DNA from: Microglena sp. YARC | Taxonomy: Eukaryota; Chlorophyta; Chlorophyceae; Chlamydomonadales; Chlamydomonadaceae | DNA length: 64,000 nt | NCBI GenBank assembly: GCA_022414725.1 | Contig: CM039462.1 | Span: forward strand, 80,595,137-80,659,136 | Direction: 5' to 3' | In this document: positions 52,985-63,453 of the stretch, piece by piece | How the letters are laid out: each line of letters begins with the position of its first letter | Numbering within the stretch: the stretch's first letter is position 1 | Program-made: the position numbers and the translations under genes | The notes under the pieces: generated by a model | Told to the model about the DNA's origin: nothing | Seen by the model: the letters and a program-made list of their open reading frames with translations, nothing else | The model's database searches: none

Positions 52985-53195
52985 GCAGGGGTTAAAAAAT
53001 CGACGCAAGTGCGGGGTTCGAACCCCCTTGAGTGCGCTTGGGCCCGTCCAGAGGGTCATCGACCAGCACGGTAACTGGTATCTAGGTGCGATGTTGGCTC
53101 GAGCAGCTCACACTTACGACCCGGTTCCCTTAATCCCACTGGGCACGTCCTTAGAGGTCATTGTGACAATTCTTGGATGTTTAAATTTTAAATTT
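52985..53195 (+). mobile_element. tRNA-derived SINE, second subfamily (211 bp)
   Basis: It has a T-arm with B-box (GCGGGGTTCGAACCCCC), then a body whose end (GGTTCCCTTAATCCCACTGGGCACG) resembles that of SINE S (GGCTCCCTTAACACCACGCC). It ends in TTTAAATTTTAAATT. The target duplication TAAACTCAGCAGA is at 52972-52984 and 53196-53208. The D-arm side is weak, so the head is shortened or diverged. Confidence 0.8.
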
Positions 53196-53208
53196 TAAAC
53201 TCAGCAGA

Positions 53209-53611
53209 ACAGTGCCAAGGCAGAACAACGGCACAGCCTGCACACTGGCCAATTTAAAACACAATGTAGGAGGGTTTTTGAGGCACCCCCACAAACCATG
53301 AAACCAAACAAGGAGCATCAAAGTCCATGAAGGCAAGCAACCAGTAGTCAGAAAGGAGAGCGGAAACGAAAGGGGTGCCAAGGCATGACATTCAAAGCAC
53401 CTCAAACAATAACACAAGAGAGTGGGCCCAAACAGCAAATTTAAAATCCTCGCGCTATGAAAAATCAATATGCAGCGATAGAAGCCTCATAGGGAAGAGG
53501 CTATTGTGTCACCATGCTTAGTTGCGCGATAGCCCAAGCTCAGGCGCAGTTGTGGGCTGCGAAACCAAATAAACCCAACATAGTAGCCATTTACCAGTAT
53601 GTACCGTACAT
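53209..53611. other. Unassigned sequence
   Basis: ORFs up to 95 codons, no recognised motif. Confidence 0.3.
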
Positions 53612-54300
53612 GCAAATAGTAGGGGGCCTTGGCGGGTCCCCTGGAGGTCGGCCCCGGGGGTGGTGTAATGTTCGTCAAGCAGCAGTGGCAGCCTCCTTGG
53701 TGATGGATGCACAAGTAGTTGCTTACTCATCCGTTCAATTTAATATTGGGGGGGGGGTCAAGAATCAATGTAGCATGGCATGGCATTATTATTCAACTGG
53801 GTGCCCTGTAAGGCTAATGAACTTATTAGCTCACTGACTTCCCCAAGTTCCATGGAGGCAGGTGCAGCAACTCCCGAGGCTACAGTTGCTACTTCGCAAC
53901 CTGCAGGAACTAGTGCGAAAGAGCAGATTTCCTTGTCAAGCACAATGCGCTGATGTAATGAGCTACGAGAGTCACAAAGAAGCGAATTATTCAAGGGGAA
54001 ATCGTAGACATGCTCCAGGTCCCTAGACTGAGTCCACAGGACAGGAGGGAAACGACAAATGAAAACGCCGCGTCCACAGTCCGCAACCCTGAGAAACGTA
54101 CGCGAAAAGTGCCCTCATAGGTAATCAGCCCCCGACGGGAATCGAACACGAGTCGGAAAGAGTTCAGGCCAGTCATATTAACCAGCAATTCTGACCGGCG
54201 ATCTTGGGAAATGTGAAGATTTGAAGATGTGACGATATCGCGAAAGTATCGCATACCTCTGTCCCCCTAAGGAGACCGACCAACGAGAGGGCTCCTTCAA
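53612..54300 (-). repeat. Dispersed repeat R, copy 2
   Basis: Reverse-oriented counterpart of 18215-18960 with about 90 percent identity by eye. The frame at 53758-53994 (minus) is open for 78 codons and contains EVSELISSLALQGTQLNNN; in copy 1 the same frame is interrupted, so coding is doubtful. Confidence 0.75.
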
Positions 54301-54764
54301 TCTCACGCCCTGTGCAAGCTTTATGGTCCAGCTGACGATTGTGTATTGCTTGGTTGTATTGCTGACCATAACGTCAGGGTTCGATCCCCGTCACGAGCAT
54401 TTGCTTTAGGGTTTAAGCCTAACAGAGGCAAGTGGTTCCTGAGGTGCTGAGGATTGTTACTGACACCCATACCAGGGTATTTAAAGAGGACCTTCAGCTA
54501 TGCTGCCTGAGACGCAACCAATTGTATAGCCTGCGTCCTGCGACTCAACGAACCCTTCCTTCTGATCAACGGTTTCTCCCCACGTCGCGTCCTGCGACGC
54601 ATCGGACTCTTTGACGTTGCGTCTGCGATGGAGGGCGCAGCGTCCTGAACAACCCTGGTCCACAAGCTAAGGCCAATTAAGGGAGGGAGGAGGACATGAC
54701 GCTTGGACGCCTTCCCAACTGAGAGCAAGCAGCTTTGGAGGGCAAGATAGAACTTGAACTTGAA
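54301..54764. other. Spacer with a tRNA-like B-box
   Basis: At 54377-54393 the plus strand has CAGGGTTCGATCCCCG, a B-box-like arm, but no matching acceptor or D-arm upstream. Around 54535-54615 GCGTCCTGCGAC blocks are repeated. No gene. Confidence 0.4.
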
Positions 54765-55560
54765 CTTGGTTACCGTACATAGCTTTAGCCAGCAATTTGT
54801 ATGCTCGCCGTCTTCGGCAGTAACAAAGACCATGGAAATGAAGGACAAGATACGGCAGACCACAGGCACAACTTGTTACATTGCATGAGAGCGTGCGGCA
54901 CCTTCAGAGGTAGCCTACTGGTGTTGGTTCCGGCCAGCATGGTAGCTAGCTAGCTAGCCCCCCCCCCCCCCCCCCCCCCTTTATTCATGTTATTCCCATG
55001 GGTATACAAAAGTGATTTGTTCGAGTTTACATTTTACTGGCAATTCTTTTTACTGCCGAAGACGGGCAGACAAATTGCTGGCTAAACCTATGTAACCAAG
55101 TTCCAAGCTCAAGTTTCCATGGGTTTACTTCGTTTACGGCTAAAGGTACTTGCCCAACCTCGAATACCGGTAATCAAGAGCATTTGGGTCAGCATGGTAG
55201 CTAGCGTCCTGAACAACCTTGGTTCATATCCTCCTGCCTGAATTAAATGATCACTGTAGCACGAACTCAGGGCCCCCGTCGGTAAAACGATTGTTTGGGG
55301 TTCAGTTCATCAGTGCTTTTTCTTTCTAAGCCCTTACTTATCACAGTAAGGCAAGTCCCTTTAGCCTATTTGGCCTACACCTGGACTGTGACGTACAAAC
55401 GCATATCCTCCTGCCAGCCAGGATCGGAGTGCGCAAGTTGTAGCCACTCCTTCTTTCCCCGGCTACTTGAACTTGACCTTGATTACATAGCTTCTGCCAG
55501 CAATTGGGCTGCTCGCCGTCTGTGGCAGTAAATAAACATTATTACCATGAAAATGCAAAC
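54765..55560. repeat. Three related repeats, one inverted, around a C22 run
   Basis: GCCAGCAATTTG with GCTCGCCGTCTTCGGCAGTA at 54790-54824 is inverted at 55054-55095 and direct again at 55496-55530. A C run occupies 54958-54979, next to GCTAGCTAGCTAGC. Repeat E (55238-55400) lies between the second and third copies. Confidence 0.7.
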
Positions 55561-55804
55561 GCGAACAAATCACTTTTTTCCATTTTCCATTTTTTCTGGC
55601 TACGAGTAGCAATTTTTAGGCAGCTTCCTTTTCATGTCCTTGGGACGAATCTAAAGCTAGCTAGTGTGTATAAAAGCTGACATGACAGGCATTCCAATGC
55701 AGCTGAAATTTGGGATTGACCGAGATTTGGGATTGACCGAGTGCCTGGCTAATGGAGCTGGATGGAAGCTGCTGTGTGTAGCCCAAAAATGAAACAGTGG
55801 TTGT
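55561..55804. other. Unassigned sequence
   Basis: No gene. The repeated TTTGGGATTGACCGAG (55708 and 55727) is the only structure. Confidence 0.3.
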
Positions 55805-56150
55805 AGCAGCATCATGGCGAGCCACATGATGGCCTAGGTGGCTTAGCGGCATGAGGGCGTTGTAGCAGTTGCAGCAAGTGGTAGCAGTTGTAGAAAGTTG
55901 CAGCAGCAGCATGGCGTTGTAGCAGGTTGTAGCAGCATGATGGCGTTGCAGCAGTTGTAGCAGGTTGTAGCAGCAGCATTGCGTTGTAGCAGTTGCAGCA
56001 AGTTGTAGCAGCATCATTGCGTTGTAGCAGTTGTAGCAAGTTGCAGCAGCATCATTGCGTTGTAGCAGTTGCAGCAAGTTGTAGCACACGATGGCGTTGC
56101 AGCCGCTGTAGCAGGTTGTAGCAGGTTGTAGCAGCATCATGGCGCGCCAC
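55805..56150. repeat. GTTGTAGCAGCA repeat region
   Basis: Irregular units of GTTGTAGCAG, TTGCAGCAAG and CATCATGGCG or CATCATTGCG. ORFs on the minus strand are rich in Cys, Tyr and Asn because of the repeat and are not taken as genes. Confidence 0.85.
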
Positions 56151-56164
56151 ATGACGGCTTAGGT

Positions 56165-56605
56165 GGCCATCGGATTTGCATGGATGGTAATCTTATTTAC
56201 CTGCGATGGCAGTAATGGATGGTGATCTTACTTATCTGCCATGGCAGAAATGGACGGTGATCTTATTTATCTACAATGGCAGAAATTGATGGTGATCTTA
56301 CTTATCTGCCATGGCAGAAATGGATGGTGATCTTATTTATCTGCAATGGCAGAAATGGATAGTGATCTTTCTTATCTGCCATGGCAGAAATGGATGGTGA
56401 TCTTATTTATCTGCAATGGCAGAAATTGATGGTGATCTTTCTTATCTGCCATGGCAGAAATGGATGGTGATCTTATTTATCTGCAATGGCAGAAATTGAT
56501 GGTGATCTTTCTTATCTGCCATGGCAGAAATGGATAATGATCTTATTTATATGCGATGGCAGAAAGGATGGTGATCTTATTGACCTGCAATGGCAGAAAA
56601 TGGGA
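56165..56605. repeat. 33/66-bp minisatellite, about 12 half-units
   Basis: Alternating GATCTTATTTATCTGCAATGG and GATCTTTCTTATCTGCCATG units, each followed by CAGAAAT-GATGGT. Confidence 0.9.
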
Positions 56606-56744
56606 AAACGGCAAGGTTGTGGGAGGGTGGCAAGAATCCTGTATCCAGAATCCAGACATTCACAGACCCCCCCCCCCACCCCCCCGCCTCCCCCCACCAA
56701 CACACACATGACCCCTGTTACTTTCCTCCCCCCCGACCTATGTC

Positions 56745-56842
56745 TGACCTCCTGTTTGGGTCGGTCTTGAGCATCTACCGGAAGCTTCTCCAGACGGTCC
56801 AACACCTCAAGGCCATCGATCACATGTCCAAACACGCTGCGC
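56745..56842 (-). pseudogene. Cyclophilin-type peptidyl-prolyl isomerase, one exon
   Basis: On the minus strand GGGACAG precedes an exon encoding SVFGHVIDGLEVLDRLEKLP, then VDAQDRPKQ. This is the conserved C-terminal segment of cyclophilins, closest by memory to the PPIL3-like group (VFGKVIDG, LEKLPV). Cyclophilins isomerise prolyl bonds; PPIL3-type members are linked to spliceosomes. The rest of the gene should be upstream, toward the gap. Copies of the exon end with a 5' splice site recur at 56930-57000 and 57080-57149, so this copy may be an extra, not the working exon. Confidence 0.6.
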
Positions 56843-56929
56843 CTGTCCCTCCCCCGCTCACCCGTCCCGCTCGCCGTCCCGCGCACTGTTCCAGCGTCTG
56901 ACTGAGACAGCAACACACATGACTCTCTA

Positions 56930-57149
56930 ATCCCCCCAACGTACCTTGACCTCCGCTGTTTGGGTCGGGCTTGAGCACTATCAAAAACTTCTCCAGGGCG
57001 ATTCAACACCAACTGTCCCACTGAACAACAACCATAAGACCACCAACTGCTCCTACCCCCATCCCTCCCCTCCAACATACCTTGACCTCTGTTTGGGTCG
57101 GTCTTGAGCATCTACCTGGACGCTTCTCCAGACGGTCCGATACGTGCTC
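56930..57149 (-). repeat. Partial copies of the cyclophilin exon end with 5' splice site
   Basis: Two copies of the exon tail (GCTCAAG-CCGACCCAAACAG) are each followed by GGTCAAG|GTACGTTGG or GGTCAAG|GTATGTTGG. The second runs into the assembly gap. Confidence 0.75.
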
Positions 57150-58149
57150 NNNNNNNNNNNNNNNNNNNNNNNNNNNNNNNNNNNNNNNNNNNNNNNNNNN
57201 NNNNNNNNNNNNNNNNNNNNNNNNNNNNNNNNNNNNNNNNNNNNNNNNNNNNNNNNNNNNNNNNNNNNNNNNNNNNNNNNNNNNNNNNNNNNNNNNNNNN
57301 NNNNNNNNNNNNNNNNNNNNNNNNNNNNNNNNNNNNNNNNNNNNNNNNNNNNNNNNNNNNNNNNNNNNNNNNNNNNNNNNNNNNNNNNNNNNNNNNNNNN
57401 NNNNNNNNNNNNNNNNNNNNNNNNNNNNNNNNNNNNNNNNNNNNNNNNNNNNNNNNNNNNNNNNNNNNNNNNNNNNNNNNNNNNNNNNNNNNNNNNNNNN
57501 NNNNNNNNNNNNNNNNNNNNNNNNNNNNNNNNNNNNNNNNNNNNNNNNNNNNNNNNNNNNNNNNNNNNNNNNNNNNNNNNNNNNNNNNNNNNNNNNNNNN
57601 NNNNNNNNNNNNNNNNNNNNNNNNNNNNNNNNNNNNNNNNNNNNNNNNNNNNNNNNNNNNNNNNNNNNNNNNNNNNNNNNNNNNNNNNNNNNNNNNNNNN
57701 NNNNNNNNNNNNNNNNNNNNNNNNNNNNNNNNNNNNNNNNNNNNNNNNNNNNNNNNNNNNNNNNNNNNNNNNNNNNNNNNNNNNNNNNNNNNNNNNNNNN
57801 NNNNNNNNNNNNNNNNNNNNNNNNNNNNNNNNNNNNNNNNNNNNNNNNNNNNNNNNNNNNNNNNNNNNNNNNNNNNNNNNNNNNNNNNNNNNNNNNNNNN
57901 NNNNNNNNNNNNNNNNNNNNNNNNNNNNNNNNNNNNNNNNNNNNNNNNNNNNNNNNNNNNNNNNNNNNNNNNNNNNNNNNNNNNNNNNNNNNNNNNNNNN
58001 NNNNNNNNNNNNNNNNNNNNNNNNNNNNNNNNNNNNNNNNNNNNNNNNNNNNNNNNNNNNNNNNNNNNNNNNNNNNNNNNNNNNNNNNNNNNNNNNNNNN
58101 NNNNNNNNNNNNNNNNNNNNNNNNNNNNNNNNNNNNNNNNNNNNNNNNN
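57150..58149. other. Assembly gap (1000 N)
   Basis: Exactly 1000 N, most likely a default gap length. It hides the rest of the cyclophilin region and the outer part of the copy B LTR. Confidence 0.99.
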
Positions 58150-58264
58150 ACCCTACTGTTCTGGCTAGCTTACGCATATTCGACTACACATAAACACTAA
58201 TCACATAATCTGTTCTAACTAATTAACACCTCCCAGGCTGCTGAGTGCATGCCTGAGTGTTACA
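58150..58264 (+). repeat. 5' LTR of copy B, inner part
   Basis: Ends GTGTTACA at 58264, as copy A ends at 3527. The outer two thirds lie in the gap. Confidence 0.75.
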
Positions 58265-58267
58265 AGC

Positions 58268-58283
58268 TGGTAGCGGGAGCTGG
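58268..58283 (+). promoter_or_regulatory. Primer-binding site of copy B
   Basis: TGGTAGCGGGAGCTGG, one G longer than copy A, three bases after the LTR end. Confidence 0.6.
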
Positions 58284-59112
58284 TTTAGTTCCTTACGGGT
58301 GACCTCATGCAATACACTACGCACGCATTACGAATTTTTCTTCGAATTAATCCGGCACCCGCCAGCGGACAGTCCTGGTCGGCTTTCTTGTAATTATTCC
58401 TTTTCATCTTTTCCCGCTTACATTTCGGCTCGCTGTTTCCTGCTCTTACCTGTAAGCTTCGAGTACAAGCGTAGCGCCTGTTAGGCTCTCGCAGTTAACG
58501 CCACTGTCCTTCAGGCTCGACACGCCCTTAGGCCGCTCTGCGACCTGTCTTGCATGGGCATCTTTCCTAGCTTGCCCGACCCTGTAAATGGCTCTACTAC
58601 GCTCTCGATTCTTGCATTCACGAGTCCTGTCCTTTTTGGGTCATAGATTCTAAGCACTCACAGCTTTCAACCGAAAGCATCTGGAGCGGGGTTTGATCTT
58701 TTGGGCAGCATTGGCTCCTTGGCCACCTGGCCGTACTTGCTTTAATTGGCGTACTTCACAGATGCCTAATCCTCGAACTCTTCCTGCTTGCTGCACTAGA
58801 TCTTTTTATATTGTGCTTTCCGCCTGCACCGTTTTGCTCATCCTGGTCGCGCAATTCGGTTCGTCGTTGTCCTTCCTGTTTTCCTGTGATTCGTGCCTTT
58901 GCAGTGCTTTTATCCCTCATCGTATTCTGGACGAACGCGTCATATACAGTTACGCATGAGGAATTCTCAGCTCGTTACGCTCGCCAAAAATTACTAGTCC
59001 CTGTGACAGGTGAAATGTTTGGGCCTCTTGCAAGTTGACGAGTAATTCTCCCTCTCTCGCCCACCACTCATTCCTGTCCAGGCCTACTGACTTGTTCTGT
59101 TGCCTGTGCAGA

Positions 59113-62089
59113 ATGGCGATCCCACAAATCACCGAAGGTAAACGACGACGCGGCTGACCAGCCTACTATGTCAGTGGTCAACCACCAATCCTGAAGGGGG
59201 TCTTCTACACTGAGCCCGGACACATGAGCTCGGTTGCTACGCTGGATGAGTCCGCATCCGCCGAAGCGCGGCCCTCTAGTCTCAGTGGGTACGCTGCAAC
59301 CGCTGGTTGACGGCCTCAATGTTCTGGCGGCACCCTCGGGTTGCCCCGCCCGCTGCCCCGCCTCCGTGCTGCGGCGGGTCATCGGCCCCCCAGACGACGA
59401 CTAACGGACGACGACGACATGACGCTGCTGCTGAGCCTTCCCTCGAGGAGCTCAGCGCTCGCTATATACGCGGGCGCGGAGCGCAGGCGTCATCAGCACA
59501 TGGGGTGGCCACCTGATCGCGGCGCGAGCAAATTGGACAACTACCAAGCGCGCGAAAGCCTCGACCAGCACTCCACCGCCAACTCGGCCCTTACCGAGCA
59601 GTTTGTGGCGAAGATATCCGCTAAGGACGCCAAAGTCGCTGACCTCACGCAGCGCCTCGCCGTCTCCAGCGCGGCTACCGAGGCCGCATTGGCCAATGGC
59701 GATCCTACCGAGAGGCAAGAGCCTGTTAAACAGCCACTACTTACTCGGCAAGGCTCTGGCTCAGAGTCGCAAGCGTTGTCCGACCTCCAGGCCGCTTTCA
59801 CTGAAGGCCGCGGCGACAAAGGTCCTCCATGGATGTGTTTGTGCGTCCGAGCTGGCCGACTAAGGAGTCCGAGCTCGAGGCTGCTAAGGCGACCTTTGCT
59901 CGATCCCAAGCAGGTGAGCGCAGTCCTGACGCCTGACGAATATAGGACAAACCTGCCTTTCTCGATTTGCAATCCATTTGATCATATTTGAGGACTCACC
60001 TTCCCGATTGGTTACACATCCAATGTTTTGCCCGTGAATCGCACACTGTTTCCCAATCTGCCGACGCCATTGTCTAACTCGCCACGTTTTTCCCCCATGC
60101 AGCGCTCGCCCCCGCTCTCGCTGAAAACGCTCGCTTGACTGAGGTCATCGCGCAGCTGACCCGCGAGAACGTCGCCTATGGCAAGCGCCCCAATGACTGC
60201 TTCCCGCGGCTGCATCTCCCGCCGCCATTACCATGGCTGATGTCATGGCCATGATCGCGGCGAGCCAAGCATACTGTGGCGCGCAACGAGACTGTGCCGA
60301 TGGACAATGAGGACCCTGGCGGTTCTTCCAGCGGCGCCCGCTACGTTGGGTGTGGGAACGGGAGGACTGTGGGGCGCAAGCATGCGCTTCCTCAGGGCCG
60401 CTCGCTGAGGACGACGCTGCCGCTCAGGAGGCCATTGCTGCGCGCAAGCAGGCGTTTCTGCGCGGCCGCGAGATCAAGGCGTCGCCACATATGCCAAGGC
60501 TGCGAAGTCGGATGGTCTTCTCCATTACCACTCCGCTGACCACCCTGTCGCGCCGTATGCCGACGCCAAGTTGGCGGTGCATATGAACGCTTACGCTGAC
60601 AGCCTCCTCCTTGACTGCGATCCTGAGAACATCGTGGATGCGCTGCAAGCGGTCGATGATCTCCGCGACAGCATGACCCGTTTGTACACGGCGTCCAAGA
60701 TGCGAAAGCAGAGTGGATGGAATTGATGCCTTTGAACATCAAAGACATTTCCGACAAGGACGCCGCCCTCAAGGGCACTACAGCTGAAGGCCCACTACCC
60801 GGCGGCGGAGGCCAATGACGACAAGATGGATGAGACGCTGCCTCGTGCACCTGACAGGCAGGTGCGGGTTGCGGGGAATTCAGGTTTGCTTGATAAACTA
60901 GCTGTCGCTCAGGTAGCCCCGGCGTTTGAGCCAGAACCCTTTCGCCTCCCCGACGTCTATGCCCCTTCGGGTGGCCTTACTGGCAAAATGCAACGTGGTT
61001 CGATCCCGCGGGGGGGCGCTACCCCTTCCCCGCCGACAGCACCTACCGCGCTCACTCACACCCGACGGCCCCTTTTCGGTCTCCGACCACTCGTCATCGG
61101 CCACGACTTAGCCGATTCCCCTGGTTTGCCCCTCCAGGTTCCACCTGGCGACCCGACCTCTAATCGCGCTCCTCGGGCTAAGCAGCCCGAGCACCCAACG
61201 ACGCCCGCAGTACCTACGGTGGCTTCCCCGGCCGCTGTTCGCCCCTCGTGCAAAGTGCGCAGCTACGCTGCCCACAGACACACCTTCTCCGACACGACAG
61301 ATTCGCGAGGGCGCACACCTGGCCCCGGCAGGCCCGCCAGGTGAGCACGTCTCGCTACGCCAATCACCCCTCCTCCCGATAACCGCGCCACTCGTCACTC
61401 TGATCACGACACTGCGTTCGCCAAGCGTGTTACCGAAATGAGAAAGGAACTACGTCTCATTGAACACAAACTGTCGGACAGATGCACTAGGGCTAAGTTG
61501 CGCCGATGGGTATTCAATGTGGTCACGATCATGGAGCTCCAGTTCTCCGACGGTTACCTTGGTTCGTTCGAGCGCATTGTTCCACACCTGTCGGGCGCTT
61601 TTACTGGCCAACTCCGCATCACTTACGACGAGGCATGGGCTAGCGATGAGTTGGACGGGTTAGATTTCATGGGAATCGTCGCATGGGCAGAGTCGCTCCT
61701 CCTGCCCGAGCTATTAACGGAATCACACGTCCGCTCTCACCAAACTACACGAAGGTGGCTTCCGCCAAGATACTCGCTCCTTGCAGAATTATTACCACGC
61801 CATCAAGTCTGAATTTCGCAAAGTCCCCGAGCTCACCGAGCGCGAAAAGTTAAACTTGTTTCGCACGGGACTCTCCGATGAAGTCCGCGCCGGTGCACAC
61901 TCTCGGCGCGAGTCAGGTACTATGTTCGAAACGATGGAGGATTTGTTCCGCTATCTGCAATTGGACGAAGCGAGGAAAGTTGTCGCCGCTCGTGGCAAGT
62001 CCTTGACGGACAAGCACGATCGCCATCAGAGGGGAGGTTACGCTAATCAGAAGTCGAGGTACCCCATTCAAGCGCCCCGCGGATACTAA
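59113..62089 (+). pseudogene. Ty3-type gag of copy B, many frame breaks
   Basis: The ATG at 59113 aligns with the gag start of copy A. The coiled-coil part (TANSALTEQFVAKISAKDAK), the linker (DRQVRVAGNSGLLDKLAV), the capsid core (61438-61720) and its end (QNYYHAIKSEFRKV ... FRYLQLDEARKV) are all present but in different frames. An extra C near 61735 breaks the core that copy A keeps intact. It ends with a basic Arg/Gly stretch and TAA at 62087-62089. Confidence 0.75.
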
Positions 62090-63453
62090 ATACCCGGGTA
62101 AGGACCTTGCATTCAATCGTGTCCAGTTTACCAACTCACCCCCCTCCGATTCTGACCCTGATTCTTTCTCTTCGCAGGGAGTAGCCACCGACGACGGCGG
62201 GGAGATGAACTCTCGCCCAGCCTAGAGCCCCAAGCTGGCGCCAAACAGTAGTTGCAACCCGGCCGGTGGCCGAGGTGGTGGAGGACGTAGTGCGACGCAG
62301 CCGGCGCACAACGGCAAGCTGGGTGGATCGCCAAGGCCGCAGGTCCTCAGTTTGCAAGGTGCTGATCGCACGTTCGGGAAAGGCTCTATTAGCCGCGGCG
62401 CGGGCCGTGGTGGTCGCGGAGGATACGGACAGGGTGCTGGTCGGGGCCGTTCACAGCCCAGCGGGCCGCGTACCCCCAACTTTTTGGGTCAAGACCCCTA
62501 GAACGCCATGCATATGAACAAATCGGTCAGCGTCGGGCAGACCATCTGGCTTCAGAATGGTGCTCGCTGCTTCTTCTGCTTTCGCTACATGAGGACATGT
62601 GTGCGGTCGCTGAATGCTGACGGACGCTGCCGCACGCGGGACTTGCCTAACTGGCCGGCCCTCAATGAGACTACGTGTCCCGACTGGGCCCTTGATGGCA
62701 ACGGTCCCATCCCGATTTGGGAATAGGAATCGGACGGTCAGGTATTGACAACCCTGGATCGTGTACTTAGCGGCGATAAAGTAGTAGTAGTCGAGCCACT
62801 TGAGCTCTTGTTACAAGTTCAAGAGAACTGTTTTCTAACTTGGGCTTAACCCCAACTATTGATGTAACTTCTACTAATGCCTTGCCGTCCCCCTTGTCCA
62901 CTGAAGTTCTCTACGGAGTTTGGCATGCGTGTCTCCATCGCAAACGAGTTCATATACGCTCACCCCATTCCGGAAGACGTCGTGTCGGTGTTAGAACACT
63001 ATTGGGAATGCAAAAACGATGCACCTTCGACACATCCGGTATGTTCATCCTCCCGAAAAACGCAAGTAACGATAAACATGTCTCCAGTCTCCTACAAGGT
63101 ATGGAGTTATTCAAGGAGTATCAATCGTGCGATCACCATATGAAACCCCGCCCCAAGGGGTCACCTTCGAATAAAGTCGCCATCCAAGTATGGTATGACC
63201 CCCCGATTCCGAACGGGCCGTCCAAATCAAAAAGGATTGGCATGCGATCAACGACGTGACCAAGGCAGTATACTTTGGCCCCGCACCTGAGGAGGGCATC
63301 CCCAGTCCGGTTGAAACCCGTCAAAAAAAAAAAACTGGTGGTCGGAGGCATTGGATCCCAAAGTTCGCGAAAAACAAATCGCTGCCAGACGGTCAACGAA
63401 GTGCATCCGTCGCAATCACGCGCAAACGAAATACGAATTCTTTCCCCGTGCTC
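62090..63453 (+). pseudogene. Ty3-type region between gag and protease
   Basis: A Gly/Arg-rich segment (62260-62470) is followed by an ORF with a cysteine cluster (CFFCFRYMRTC ... CRTRDLPNW, 62508-62726) that could bind zinc or nucleic acid. An ORF that I do not recognise follows (62840-63259, WYDPPIPNG near its end). A run of A at 63325-63336 shifts the frame before the protease. The order suggests the nucleocapsid part of gag-pol. Confidence 0.5.

Noticed and set aside
54340..54402. tRNA gene on the plus strand near 54377
   Set aside because: Only a B-box-like arm is present; no acceptor complement or D-arm could be placed.
57053..58200. Long ORFs crossing the run of N
   Set aside because: They consist almost wholly of unknown residues from the gap.
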